Source: Gymnothorax reevesii (taxonomy: Eukaryota > Chordata > Actinopteri > Anguilliformes > Muraenidae). From it: a stretch of 64,000 nucleotides of DNA. The first letter of the stretch is position 1. Each line of letters opens with the position of its first letter. Location of the stretch: assembly GCA_029721435.1 (NCBI GenBank), contig CM056576.1, forward strand, positions 62,887,876 through 62,951,875, given 5' to 3'. Both the position numbers and the translations under genes were made by a program. Of this stretch, positions 34,033 through 45,909 are shown one piece after another. Under the pieces are notes generated by a model that was not told the DNA's origin, did no database searches, and was given only the letters and a program-made list of their open reading frames with translations.

Positions 34033-34786
34033 GTGTGAAAGTGAAAGCCATGTGAAAGTGGCCAGTTGATTGGCTTAACTGGTTAATTGGCATGACTGGA
34101 TTGAGCACATTATTGTATTTGCAAATATGAAAAGGTCTTCATTTAATTCCAAGCCCCAGACTGACATGACGTCATCCGATCTCCATTAAACGGCTTTGGA
34201 ATACGCGAGTTGTCCCTCTTTTCCCAAACCCTAATCTCAACCCAAACTACTAATCCAAAACCCAAAACCCAACTGTTGCCCTAAAATGTCAGTTTGGTGG
34301 ATGGAAATGAGTGACAACCACAAGATGATGCCTGCTTCAGCTTAAATTGAAAGATTGGTATGGGAATCTGGTATGGGAATGGCTTGGTCTGGGAATCTGG
34401 GTGATGAACACAAAGAAAAATGTGACTGAAGTTCCTTTAATTAAGAGACCAATTTTTAAGTACAAGAAAGATGATGGCTTCATTCTGACAATGCAAGCTG
34501 GCTTGCATTTGAATTTGAAAATTTGAAGGCCATGGTTACATTATTATGCATACTCATTTTGTGTCTTTCAATTGCTTTAACAAAAAAAAAAAATTTGATG
34601 TCTGTGTTTTTGTGCATTAGGCATATATTTTTACCCCAATATACTCGTGGGAGCAATTTTTTTGGGTCTTATTGCCTAAAATAGTATTTTTCACCACATT
34701 TTCACCAAAAATTATAGAGAAATAATATATTTGAGCCCATTACAGACAAAATTGGAGGTGTACACCCTACTGCACCCTACTGTACA
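34033..34786. other. lin9 intron, nothing recognised
   Basis: AT-rich sequence without terminal repeats or coding frames I can support. It lies between a homopolymer tract and the Harbinger fragment. Confidence 0.5.
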
Positions 34787-35150
34787 TTAAGAGGCTTGGT
34801 ATAGTTGCTCTTTAATTTTGCTGCACACAATTTTCATTTTGAATATTAACATAATAAATTCCATATTTAAATGCAACATTTCTAGCTGAAGTACTCCATT
34901 GTCAAAGCATCTGAGTGCAAATCCTCGGTCATTGCCTGCTTCAGCTACGGGCATATCTGCTGGATCCTGATCTTCCATTGAAGGATTAGGACAGTAATGC
35001 TGCTTCTGGTAGTTGTGTAATTCTGCCATAGCAATGATCACCTGACAGCGTCTTCTTGGCTTCAAATGAAGTGTTTTGCGTGAAAACTGGAATCGATTTC
35101 TCCATAATCCAAACATACTCTCGACCACCTGGCTCATGTAGATATGAGTT
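34787..35150 (-). pseudogene. PIF/Harbinger transposase C-terminal fragment
   Basis: The minus strand encodes VVESMFGLWRNRFQFSRKTL, then PRRRCQVIIAMAELHNYQ and a divergent tail. The 'VVE-xx-FG-xx-xRF' motif carries the third acidic catalytic residue of Harbinger (HARBI1-like, DDE_Tnp_4) nucleases, and '(I/V)I-A-x-LHN' follows it in the family. The upstream catalytic domain and the Myb-like partner gene are absent, so this is a fragment. Long A and T runs lie just beyond it at 35262-35335. Confidence 0.8.
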
Positions 35151-35261
35151 CTACTGTATGTTTGCTGATCAATTGTTGAGGGATTTATACATGTAGTGTC
35201 AGCAAATGCAAGTCCACACTACTTCGTCCTCTCTGAAATTGAGCACACAATGTATAATTGC

Positions 35262-35303
<42 letters not shown>

Positions 35304-35335
35304 TTGAATCAAGAGTGTGTTTTTTTTTTTTTTTT
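35262..35335. repeat. A- and T-homopolymer tracts
   Basis: About 38 consecutive A bases (near 35262-35299), then a short unique stretch and a T run of about 17. Possibly the remains of retroposon tails; no element was identified. Confidence 0.8.
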
Positions 35336-37399
35336 CTCCAAGCCATAATGATTAAATTCTAAATAAATTATGCATACACCTTGAAAATGGATGGAAAATC
35401 TGTTCTTCAGGTTCCTGTATTCCCCAGGGTCAGGAGTTGATGGGAACATGACATGCATTTATACAGCCCATCACGGAAGTGCCCGTATTCAGAGAATTCT
35501 GTTTTTAATCACGTTTTACACAAAGTCCCAAACTTCATTGGAATTGGGGTTTGTACATGTAACTGTTCTAGTTTCAGTTCATCTTGTTGTTAACTCATGA
35601 TTTTGAGCGTTGTGAGCTTTAGTACCAATATTTTGGAATTGTGGTGTCTACAAAGGTAAATATACACTGCCCGGCCAAAAAAAAAAAAAAATTAAAAAAA
35701 AAAAGTCGCACACTCAAATATTTAGTTGGAACCCCTGTAGCTTTGATTACAGTGCATATTCGTCTTGTCATTGTTTTGACAACTATATGCAATGCCAAAG
35801 CATTTAATTTTGATCTGAAATGCCATAATTTTTGGCCGAGATCTAGTCTTCTCGACATAACGGTTGAAAAACTTGGTGGTCTTTCTTGAGCACATCCCTA
35901 TAACTTTTAATGTGCTTAAGGTCAGGACATTGTGGTGGCAAATTTGTTTGTGAAAATGATTCCTCATACTTGTTTTTGTCATCCACGGTTTTCTTTGCTA
36001 AATACAGGCCAATAACTTGCCGTTCTAAAATACAGTAAATGTTTTCCACCATCAGGGGATGTGTCTTCCAACATGATTTTTTAAGCAATGAGTAGCGATG
36101 CGCTTCATCAGTCAGGGTTAAAATGACTTCTGCCAGCTGAAACATATTAATAATAGAGGTGTGCATTGGCACTGCCCTCACGATTCAATTCGATTACAAT
36201 TCGGAGGGTCACGATTCGATTCAATTCGATTCGATTCGATTCAGCAATGCATTGCGATACAAAGACCAGCGATGCATTAAAATTCTATTGAAAGCAAGAC
36301 AATTTTTTCATCATGAGTCATGAGGCAACACAAGCAGTCAGATATTTAACAACATTTTATTGGCTCTTGTGTCACTCCTGGGATGAGTCAAATAAAATTA
36401 GTTATATGAAAACAAACAAATCACAGCTTTTAGTGCTTTGAATGAGACCTGGGCTTTCCTTTTTACACACAGCAGCAGCCTTTCACACAGGGCACCTGAA
36501 CTCCTGTACAAAATCAGTAATGACAGTAATTTATAATGTTATGGCCCCAATTTGTTATTACATTTATAACACAACAGCAACAGCAAGGGATGAAAAACAC
36601 AGTTTTAACAACTAAAACACATTTAATTTTTAACAAAGACAAAGACTAATAACAACTTACAACTAAAGACCAAGATTGATAAATAAGAAAAAAACAGAAA
36701 TAATTACAGTCCCTTTTTGGTGGGGTGGCTTGGTGATGTCCTGGATGAAGAAAATGCTCAAACACAGGCAAAGAAATCCACAAAAGAAACGTCACAGGTC
36801 TTGAACAGAATGGCAGGTCTGGTCATCTTCTTGCAATTTCTCCTACTACTTTACTGTCTCAATTCTTTTCCTTATATACTCTTTTGCAGACCCCACCCAC
36901 ATTTAGACCTCTTTTTTTTTATTTTCTGAGACTTGCCCCAGACATGTCCAGGACATGTCTAAACATGACTCCAGTCTGAGCTTAACAAAAAAAGGTAAAT
37001 ATCTAGTGGCCTATATTCACATTACAATAATAAGTCAGTAATAACAGAAATTTTAGCCACAGCCACCCATCAATAAAAATATCAAAGTAAATATTAAAGA
37101 AAATATCAAAGAAAATATTGTAGTGCAACAGCATATTTATGGTTTTGGATTTTTTATTTTTTTGTTTTGGAGCGGCATTTTTTTACACACTGCGTAACTC
37201 TGGTCAACTTTCCCACCAACCTCATAGAAACCAAAATGTCTCCAGATGTCTGCTTTCCATATCTTGGGTGCATCGATAATCTCTCTCCCTCCCTCTTTCT
37301 CCGCCTCAGCCATTGTTATGCTAGTCTCATCTCTTGAGTTGCGTGCTAGACTGCGCATGTCTATAACGTTGCTCTGGTGAGGCAACTAATATAGTTTCC

Positions 37400-38213
37400 A
37401 GTTGTGTTCGAAATCGCCCCCTATCACGGATATAGTGCACTATATAGTGTTTCCGCCATTTTGTAGTGCGGTTCGAATTCTTTTCATCCACTATATAGTG
37501 GACTATAAAATACCCATCATGCACAGCGGAATCGAGTGAGCAAGTAATGTACACTACATTGTAGTGCCGTATACCACAATGCAGTGCTTTGGTATTCCCC
37601 ATAGAAGAAGGATGTGAATAATGTCTCCGTACTGCAGAAATACGTTCTCCAATGTTCGCGTAAAGCTTCTTTCACACCGTACGCGAAACGAACTTAACAC
37701 ACGACAGATTACATTCAAAGTAAATGCAAAGACTAATAATTAGCTAACCGGCTAAATAGCTATTGTCCTTGATATGTTACCAAGCTTGTTTGGTAGCTAG
37801 CTAACTAAGTTATGCAGCTAGCGGATAGAGCCAGAGCATCTATTATCACTACGTATAAAGCACATTCCGGAAAACCATCACGATGTCCAACGGTAAAGCT
37901 GCTTTCGCACTGGACGCGTTTCGCGTGTAGTCGCGTCTTTGCATTGACTTTGAATTAAATCTGTCGTGCGAAAAATTCGTTTCGCCTCTGGTGTGAAAGC
38001 AGCTTAAAGTGTCCGGTTTGTTTACATGCTTGACGCGTCCGCTCACGTCACAGGAATATTCAGCGCATTTGCTGACTCAACCATGTTCAAAAAATTCCGA
38101 TGTAGTGTCCGAAATCTCCTTCGGTTATTCCCTATGTAGTGCACTATATCATATACACGATGTAGGGGATAGGGAGGGAGTGAGTGAATGAGTGGACGAT
38201 TTCGAACACAGCT
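37400..38213. mobile_element. inverted-repeat element inside the hAT
   Basis: Termini AGTTGTGTTCGAAATCG and CGATTTCGAACACAGCT. Sub-terminal 'TAGTGCACTATAT' and 'CACTATATAGTG' blocks recur at both ends. A smaller MITE (37894-38006) sits inside it, and a partial relative of that MITE lies at about 37660-37735. Superfamily not assigned. Confidence 0.75.
37894..38006. mobile_element. palindromic MITE, innermost level
   Basis: TAAAGCTGCTTTCGCACTGG pairs with ...CTCTGGTGTGAAAGCAGCTTA. The whole 113 bp is close to self-complementary, with GTCGCG near the centre. A partial, diverged relative (AAGCTTCTTTCACACCGTAC) is at about 37665. It is the fourth level of the nest. Confidence 0.75.
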
Positions 38214-39249
38214 CCGTTTCCCCTTCATTGCATTACAATGTAAAGTGACTCCCTCTACTGGGCAAAAAGGGAAACTAGGAAACCAAATCGGTTGCCTCAC
38301 CGGAAGATATTTTGTATTTGTAATTATTTATTTTTCAAATGCGCTGAATCGATTCGGCTTGTTGCCCCACATCGAATTGAATCGTCCATGCCTCGCATCG
38401 GAATGCATCGCCGCATCGATTATTGTTGACACCACTAATTAATAACTACAATAATGATCCAATTATAGAATTTGGTAATTTCCAAACGGTGACTTTTTTG
38501 GCCGGGCAGTGTATCATGGTCTAATTAAGTTCAATCCAGAGCTGTTTAGTATATTCAGATTGCCAAAGAAGGCCCTTAAATACAAGCCCGTAATGCAAAA
38601 GCTTCAAGGGGCTTTTCCCTCCTGGACCCCACGCCTGGGCACTGCCCCTGAACCCCAGTCGGGCTGCCCAGCTATTTGACCATGTAAGTCCTGGGGGTAA
38701 TGCTATGGTACTACACACAAATCCCCTAGGCTTGATAAAGAAGCAAGATAACCATACATAAGTTAAGAATTTACTCCATATCTCTATTTAGGTGATGACA
38801 AGCCTTAAAATATGAAGAAAAATTGTTTGCAAAACAACAAGGAACATTTTGATCCATAAAACACAGTGATGAATAAAATATTTAAGGACTACAGCCCTTC
38901 CAATTTAAATATTAAAACATTTCCTCATTCGCAAAAATGAAACACTGTCATTGAACTAAAAAGGTTGATATTTTTTCAAAAAACTAAAACACGAGCTTTG
39001 TGACATTTTCATTTCCATTTTCATATCCAAGACTATATTTTAGTGCAAATTATTGAGTTATAAATGATATATACACAACAAACTACTCCGTGACAGTTTC
39101 AAAATTTTATGCCGCCATGACAGGCCACCAATTAGACGAAGTCTCCATTGTGGTATGTGTTAAGTGATTTCGATCATTGAATACTGAATAAAGTTGTATG
39201 AGCTCATGGCGCAATATTAGAGTCTAAACAAACCTTAGGTCCTCTCCTA

Positions 39250-39654
39250 TTCGCTAAATTACAATAGAAAGCACTAGAATGAATATAACAATGATTTTGA
39301 TAGGTGTGAATCACACAAGGTTGAGCGTGCCACATGGCACTCTTGGGACTCGAAGAGTTAAGGTGACTTTCCCCTTCCATTACCCTCCTAAAAAAAAAAA
39401 TCCTGGTGAGAGCCCTGGACCTGAACCAATTGAAGTCTTTGGGATGTGTTTGAGAAGGCTACGTGGAGTGGTTTGATTCTTCCATTGTCAATACAAGATC
39501 TCGGCCAAGAATCAATGCGGCTCCGGTCGAATATAAATGTTGTAACTTTGCATAAGATTTTCAACAAAATGCCACAACGAATGCATGCCATACTCAATGT
39601 TAAAGACTGTCCAATAAAATATTACACACTAACATTTTTTGGCCAGGCAGTGTA
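39250..39654 (+). pseudogene. Tc1-like element, 3' transposase end and right TIR
   Basis: The plus strand encodes PIEVFGMCLRRL, LPLSIQDLGQESMRLRSNIN, VVTLHKIFNKMPQRMHAI and a DCPIKY end, matching the C-terminus of a Tc1 transposase after the catalytic E (present in 'EPIEVFG'). It closes with ACATTTTTTGGCCAGGCAGTGTA (about 39632-39654), the same terminus family as 35663-38513. The 5' part is missing. The end lies 57 bp from the 33-nt lin9 exon. Confidence 0.85.
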
Positions 39655-39711
39655 TTATCATTATTATTATTTAGAAGTCTAATCCAGCAAAATGGAAATA
39701 TAAATCATTAC

Positions 39712-39744
39712 CTTTCAGACTCACAAGAGCTTTCGCTGAAGAGC
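39712..39744 (-). CDS. lin9: lin9 coding exon (33 nt, N-terminal region)
   Basis: Read on the minus strand, a TCCTTCTAG acceptor is followed by 33 nt and a GTAATG donor. It encodes SSAKALVSLK, preceded by two bases (GC) of a split serine or glycine codon and followed by the first base of a glutamate codon completed in the next exon. This matches the 'SSSAKALVSLKEGS' stretch near the N-terminus of vertebrate LIN9. The exon is very small and stands alone: the next exon is about 19 kb away. A Tc1 terminal repeat ends 57 bp beyond its donor side. The identification rests on the ten-residue match, correct phase and both splice sites. Confidence 0.85.
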
Positions 39745-40664
39745 CTAGAAGGATGGAAAAAATAAATGAGAAGAAATAAATCAAATGTAATGCAAACAGT
39801 GATTCATCACAAAGAACAAATTATGAAAAAGAAATGAAAATTCAAGGTCCGGTTGCAAAATGAAAAAGCAGGAACTTTGATAAATCCAAAGGTCCATGCA
39901 CAGTGCCATTGATCCATCGCAATTTCCTTTATTTTTGCACATTTATCACATTAAAAAGATTTCACATCAGAATATGAAATGTGATACTGAATATTCAAAA
40001 AGATTGGGACAGTGCGTACACAGATGTTCAAAATGAAAAAGAACAAACATTTGAGAACTGGTTTGGATCTACAATTGATAAGAGCACAAAGAAAATACTA
40101 AAACTATGCAACTTCAAATTTCTGGCAAAATATACCTATTCTACGAAAGGTGCCAGCAACACATTCCAAAAAAATAATGTTTACTGCTGTAACATCACCT
40201 TTCCCCCTCCATCCACCTTTAACTTGCATTTGTTGATACAATGATGAACAATCTTGCGAAGTAAACCAAGCCCATGAGCCATCTCAGCTTCTAAGGTGGT
40301 CTCCTCAGAGGGCTTGGATATCAGGTTAAAATCCCTAGAAATAGGCCAACTCCATCTTATACAGCCAACCGTCCTACAACCCATCCACTAGTTCCCAGCC
40401 CTCCTCCTGTTCAGCAATCAATATTCAGTGAGCTTGTTCCTTATTATTCCATTATCTCATGTTCCCTTGCTGTGGGCCTGCTCCTTCTGCCTTGGAAATG
40501 ATTTGCATTACACCCTTTCCTTAGAAATCCTCATTTTACCCCTCTGAGATTTAAAAAAAAACAAAAAAAAACAACACAACTATCCTCCAGTGTCACTGCT
40601 ACCTGTCCTGCCCAAAACTACAGGTAACGTGGCGCATATCTCCATCTTGATATCCACTAATCCA

Positions 40665-40800
40665 TTACATTACAAGTTCGTTGCAGACGCTCTTATCCAG
40701 GGCGACGTACAAAAGTGCATAAGAACAGTACAAAAGTGCAGACCTCCTAGGAGACAAGTACAAGTGCAAATCCAGCATTTGAGCTACGCAATCTGAGACA
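40665..40800 (+). repeat. short interspersed repeat, relative of 13520-13600
   Basis: CATTACATTACAAGTTCGTT, then GCAGACGCTCTTATCCAGGG and GCGACGTACAAAAGTGCATA, extending past the shorter copy with 'ACAAGTACAAGTGCAAATCC'. A longer example of the teleost-type repeat. Confidence 0.7.
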
Positions 40801-41141
40801 GCTCTTCTGTCTGTGATGAACAGTATTAAACCATAAAGAAGGTGCTCCACAGGCAAACATTTTATTTGCCAAGTTAGTACTTCAATGCAACGTTAAAAAA
40901 AAATTGGGCCAATTATATTTTTCAGTTTTGTCAGAAACAAATAAAATACAGGTGTTCCATTGCATCACATTCAGCCATTTAGCTAAAAAAAAAAAAAAAA
41001 AAAAGTCTGCTGTATTGCTACACTTTGTCAAATATCTCCAAAATATGCACTGCTTCTTTGTCAATACTTTGTGTAAAACTGGGGGAAGGGGGGGGGGGGG
41101 GGGGAGAAAAAAAAAAAAAAAAGGGCGTGCAATGCACGGAA

Positions 41142-41239
41142 TACCCCTCAGCCCGATGTCGAAGTTTTAGGAAACGCCTGCCCGCCCAACCGCACGAAGG
41201 ATAGCAATACCCCGTCTGCCTTGAGGGCTGAGGGGTGTA
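41142..41239. mobile_element. 98-bp element with TACCCCTCAGCCC termini
   Basis: TACCCCTCAGCCC at the left and GGGCTGAGGGGTGTA at the right are inverted repeats; poly-A runs flank both sides. It may be a minimal member of the TATCCC-terminus group or an independent MITE. Confidence 0.55.
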
Positions 41240-43402
41240 AAAAAAAAAAAAAAAAAGTATGCAGTGACTGCCCCACAGTGCATTTCATGCAAAGCTGGCA
41301 ATCTAGGTTTGCATCTCTCTTATTTTATGGGTTGGGCTCTTTGAAAAGGTGCCCCATCACATGGGAGAGCACATGGGAACGGGGTCTTGGGGGGCTGCGC
41401 ATAGTCCGTTCAACCCACAAACTAAAATGAAATTAAAGAATCAGTTGGCATCCAATTGGAAAGATTGTTGACACAAGTAAACTATATTTAAACATTAGAA
41501 AATGAGAATTAAAAGACAACAAATTATAACTCAGACCAGTTTCGAGTCATTTTTGGGGTTGCCCCCCATTTCAGCCAAAAGCACCATGTTCAGAAATCAA
41601 AACCAGCAGCTTATTTGATTCACCTCTTCTTTAGAAAAAGATTCATCTTGTCGCGCAGTTACTAGGGAAAGAGGGTCATTCCATGCCAAATGAACCAGAG
41701 CCTCCAGTGGGTCCGTCTCGGCCCTTTTTTTTTTTTTTAAATTCCACTGAAAGTGTGACTAAGTGACAAGTTTTATTTTTGAAACAATATAAAATGTACC
41801 ATCTCTGTATTTTCAGTAAAATATGCCAACAGAAAAAAGAATAAACTTTTTACCTGTACAAGCATGGCTATTATTGTTCTTTTGTTACTTTAGCCTAAAA
41901 AGATGACTTTACTCTGGAATTGGGCAATATCAGGAGAGAAAATTGTCCAAGTCAACGAATCCAATGCATTAATCCAGTTGCAAACGTTAGACACGTTCTG
42001 TCCAGTCCTGAAACGATAGCAACAGGGCCACTGTGAAAAGAACAGTGCATCTACGACTGAAGGTATGGCAAGGAATATGTTCCCCATTTCGTATTTTACC
42101 ATGCTAGATACAGTTTTGAAATATCCTGAGCCCCATTTCATGTCATGAAACCAGTTTTGGCCGCGAATGCAATTAGTCCGATGTGTGGTCGTAACGTTTG
42201 CTCTGCATTCCACATTGAAGTCTCTATTTTATAACAACCAATCTGAAAGAGGGGTAAACCGCATGCGCGATCTGATGTTTACTTCCTGGCAAGAATTTTC
42301 ACCCTCATGAGAAAGGTAAAAATTTCCGTCCACAGTAATAACGTTGGCAACAACCTGTAATCTTAGTACAGCACTGCTGTGAATGAGATTTAGTGGCTGC
42401 TGGCAGGGTATTTAAACTAGGGATGTCACATGAACGGACTTGCGATAACTTCCAATTCTTAAACGAAAAAACAGATGATGCCTCTTATTTTGAGGCACCG
42501 TAAGCACCGAGGTACGGTACGTTTCGGTGCTGTGATTATTCCGGAAATAATGGGGGCAGTATACACTTCACAGTGTAACTTGCATTCAGGTCACGAAGTA
42601 GGCCTCACGTCACAACAAACCCCATGTGAAAGATGGAAATTGCAGTGGCGTGCGGTTGGAGGTTACTTTGGTGAGGCAGAATCCTTCTCTTTGCTTGATT
42701 TGCAATCAGAAGATTAACTAGTTTAGTAAGACTATGCGGCAGAATGATGGGCCAGTTAAGTTTCCGCAGTGTTATTACTCAGTATATCGAACCTTGAATG
42801 CTCGCAAGACAGCAAATTTGCGCATACTAGCTTCCAAGAAGCCTTTAAATATGCACTCTCACACAGACACAAAAAAAAAAAAAAAAAATAGAGCGTTTAT
42901 TTTTCAGTCTTTCTTCATAATCCAATTAACAAAATGTTTAACCCATTAAGACCTTGGGCACCTTATGATGCACTAAATTCGCATTTCCAGGGCTCGCAAA
43001 ATTCTAAAATGAACGGTAGTCGGGCAAGCGCAAGTGAATTCCGGGTTGCCCGAAAAGTTCTCTCCTTGCCCAAGACCTTGTTGAATTCAGCCTTAATACC
43101 TCATTTCCATGACGTGGTACCGGCTCTAGTCTGCTCTACCCGCCTTGGTGCCGGGTACTTTTCTGGGGGATCATTTTCCAGCAGAGGATAGTACTGCCTC
43201 AGTGTAGCTGGTCATCATAGCTGCGCAGCACAAAACTATTTAAAATATCTGTATGCCCCTTTTTGGATGCGGCTCATTCTTTACCACTCAGACAAACATG
43301 CCATCGCAGTCATTTTTTGAAGTGGTGTTTTCACACATTACGTTAATGATAATAGTTATGCAAGTGTGTGCACTATGAGCTTCACCAACCATGTAACCAA
43401 CA

Positions 43403-45333
43403 TACTGTGCCCTCCATAATTATTGGCACTCCTGGTAAGATGTGTTAAAAGCCTTAAAACAAATTCAATTTTTATTGCAAAAGCATACTCTCATACTGAA
43501 AATTATAACCTTCAACTCAAGGGAATTTTAAGGAGAAATAAATTATTTTTCATAAAATCACCTGTTCCACAATTATTGGCACCCCTAACAATTCCTAGGA
43601 AATAAAATTGAAGTATATCTGTCATTTCTACAGTAGTTTCCAAAGTTGATCACAGTATCTAGGAACATTTAATTAGTACTTCTTCACTTCCCGTTTCCCT
43701 GGGGTATAAATACGACGTGACACAGATGCCATTTCTCATATCCACTCTTCAACATGGGAAAGACAAAACACACCATTCAAGTAAGGCAGATGTGTTGACC
43801 TTCACAAGTCAGGCAATGGCTACAAGAAAATAGCCACTCGCCTGCACCTGCCCATATCTACAGTCAGAGGAATCATTAAGAAGTTTAAAACAACTGGAAC
43901 AGTAGTAAACAAGCCTGGACGAGGACGCAAGGTTATTTTGCCCCCACGCACAGTGAGGATGATGATAAGAGAAACAAGAAGTTCTCCAAAGCTCACCGTT
44001 AAAGAATTGCAACAAATGGTAGCATCTTGGGGTCACAGTCTCCAAAACAACCATCAGGCACTATCTACATGCCAACAAGCTGTTTGGGAGGCATGCACAG
44101 AAAAAACCTTTTCTCACTCACAATCATAAACGCAAACATCTGGAGTTTGCTAAGCGGTACTGGGACTTCAACTGGGACCGTGTGATTTGGTCAGATGAGA
44201 CCAAGATTAGGGCTGGGCGATATGGACAAAATCTAATATCTCGATATCCAAGACCGAATACTCGATATCAATATTTTGCCGATATCATTGGGACAAATGT
44301 TGGTGCTTTTGCAAAGTATGTACACAATAACATTTTCTATATTCATTTATTAGAAATGTTGACATAACAATGAAACTGGTGCAGGTAACAGCTTCAACAG
44401 TCTTGCAAGTGCAGAAAAATGCAACCCATTACTGTAATTCAGCTTTTAAAACCAGAAAAGCCAACACTTATTTCTAACACGATATTACGATAGTCAAAAT
44501 CCATGACGATATTTTACTTTGAATCACGATATTGATATAATATCGATAGATCGTCCAGCCCTAACCAAGATAGTGTTTGTTGCCAAAAAGCTCTAAGTGG
44601 GTCTGGCGAAACACAAAATAGGAGTATGCAGAAAAGCACCTCATGCCCACTGAAGTATGGGGGAGGATCGGTGATGCTGTGGGCCTGTTTCTCTTCCAGA
44701 GGGCGTGGGAACCTTGTTAGGGTGCATGACATCATGAATGCTTTGAATTACCAGGACATTTTAAATTAAATTTGGTGGCCTCTGCCCAAAAGCTGAAGAT
44801 GGGTCATCACTGGGTCTTTCTAATGACCCTAAACATGTGGCCAAATCTACACAGAAATGGTTCACCAGACACAGAATTAAGCTCCTCCCATGGACATCTC
44901 AGTCCCCAGACCTCAACCCCATTAAAAACCTGTGGAGTGAGCTGAAGAGGAGAGTGCAGAGGAGAGGACCCAGATCGCTGGATGATTTGAGAGATTGTGC
45001 ACAGAGGAATGGTCGAAGATCCCTCTTTCTGTATTCTCCCATTTTGTGAAACATTATAGAAGATTAGGTGCCGTTTTGTTAGCAAAAGGGGGTTGTACAA
45101 AGCATTAACATCAGGGGTGCTAATAATTGTGGCACATATGATTTGATGTAAAATAATTATTTCTTAATTTGTGGGATTTTTTCCCCCCCCCCGACTGAAT
45201 GCACTTGAATTAAAGGTTGGATTTTTCTCTTTTTTTCATTGTGGTCCAATATTACTGAGAAAAAAGCTGAATTTATTAGACGCTAAAGAACACATCTTAA
45301 CCAGGGGTGCCAATAATTATGGAGGGCGCTGTA
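43403..45333 (+). pseudogene. Tc1-like element with dead transposase (CCTCCATAATTATTGG termini)
   Basis: TA plus CTGTGCCCTCCATAATTATT at the left and AATAATTATGGAGGGCGCTG plus TA at the right define the element. Coding starts near ATG 43754 (MGKTKH) and runs through stops and frameshifts to about 45060. The first catalytic D is in WSDETK (44190); a hAT splits the gene right after it. The second D is in NDPKHVAKS. At the third site the family motif NPIEN reads NPIKN (about 44925), so the catalytic glutamate is lysine. The product would be inactive even without the stops. Confidence 0.9.
44208..44563. mobile_element. 356-bp hAT MITE inserted in the Tc1
   Basis: Termini TAGGGCTGGGCGATATGG and ATAGATCGTCCAGCCCTA; perfect 8-bp duplication ACCAAGAT (44200-44207 and 44564-44571) taken from the Tc1 coding sequence. 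The interior has several 'cgatat' motifs near both ends. It is younger than the Tc1 it splits. Confidence 0.93.
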
Positions 45334-45909
45334 TACGTTACCATTTGAAAAGGTTTTACAACTTTTGCCGTTCATTGTGAACAAAGAACATAAAATCATC
45401 AACGCTGAAAAGTGTATTATTAGCGAAGAGAAAATCATTTATGTAGGTGGCATTTTCATCAATGAAATTTGCATTACAACACCAACAAACGTTCATTATT
45501 ACCATGCATTCTTTCACACCACGGAACATCCGTATGTTTAAATAGAATTTCTATGATGATATAGGCTATAGGACTACATGTAATGCAGAAAATAAAACAT
45601 AGCGTTTAATTACTTCTCCTTCCTCCCTTTTATGCAACTTAATGAAAAAAAGCAGGCAGAGCCAGTACCATGTAGTAGAAATGGGGCAGAAGTTACTCTT
45701 ACATTTTGTCCATTTAATGGACATCAGTATGCTCGAAATATTCTGATCATTCATGTGCGAGCGCACACAGCAGAATATAGGTAAAAAAGAGGCCTATAAA
45801 CCATGTACTGACGTCCCGTTGCAAACGTCTGATGGCCAAATCAACTATTGACATTTTACAACGGCACATGATCAAAATATTCAACAATTGTTAGAGGTCT
45901 GTGTAATTA

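Larger units (their letters stand above)
36154..38437. mobile_element. hAT element inserted in the Tc1 shell
   Basis: Termini TAGAGGTGTGCATTGGCACT and ...TTGTTGACACCACTA, with a perfect 8-bp target duplication ATTAATAA (36146-36153 and 38438-38445). Both ends are rich in CGATTC motifs, including an expanded GATTC microsatellite at about 36205-36243. No transposase frame was recognised. It contains a further inverted-repeat element at 37400-38213. Confidence 0.92.
35663..38513. mobile_element. non-autonomous Tc1-like element, outer shell of a nest
   Basis: Terminal repeats TACACTGCCCGGCCAAAA and TTTTTTGGCCGGGCAGTGTA, with TA at both outer ends as in Tc1/mariner insertions. Left internal sequence (GTTGGAACCCCTGTAGCTTTG..., GCCAGCTGAAACATATTAAT) matches a common fish Tc1 family as I know it, with most of the transposase deleted. 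A 2.3-kb hAT splits it at 36154-38437; without that it would be about 560 bp. Confidence 0.9.
6971..39744 (-). other. lin9: lin9 gene body, partial (six internal coding exons)
   Basis: LIN9 is a core subunit of the nuclear MuvB complex (LIN9, LIN37, LIN52, LIN54, RBBP4). MuvB forms DREAM with p130/E2F4-DP and the MMB complex with B-MYB, and so represses or activates cell-cycle genes. Six minus-strand exons with AG/GT borders splice in frame, with phases agreeing at every junction. Their translation follows vertebrate LIN9 as I know it. Family length is roughly 540 residues; about 214 are here. Introns from 5' to 3' are about 18.9 kb, 1.1 kb, 2.2 kb, 134 bp and 9.8 kb, then a last one running past base 1. 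The exon carrying the start codon was not found: the first exon seen begins with two bases of a split codon. I found no LIN9 Tudor-like or C-terminal exons below 6971. No frame-breaking mutation is visible, so the gene looks functional. Confidence 0.93.
39745..42429. other. upstream of the 33-nt lin9 exon; repeats, no recognised gene
   Basis: The lin9 exon preceding 39712-39744 should be here or farther right; I searched for a short minus-strand exon ending in LIN9 N-terminal sequence with a GT donor and found none. The interval contains the 40665 interspersed repeat, homopolymer tracts (A at about 40985-41004, G and A at about 41081-41122) and the small element at 41142. Confidence 0.5.
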
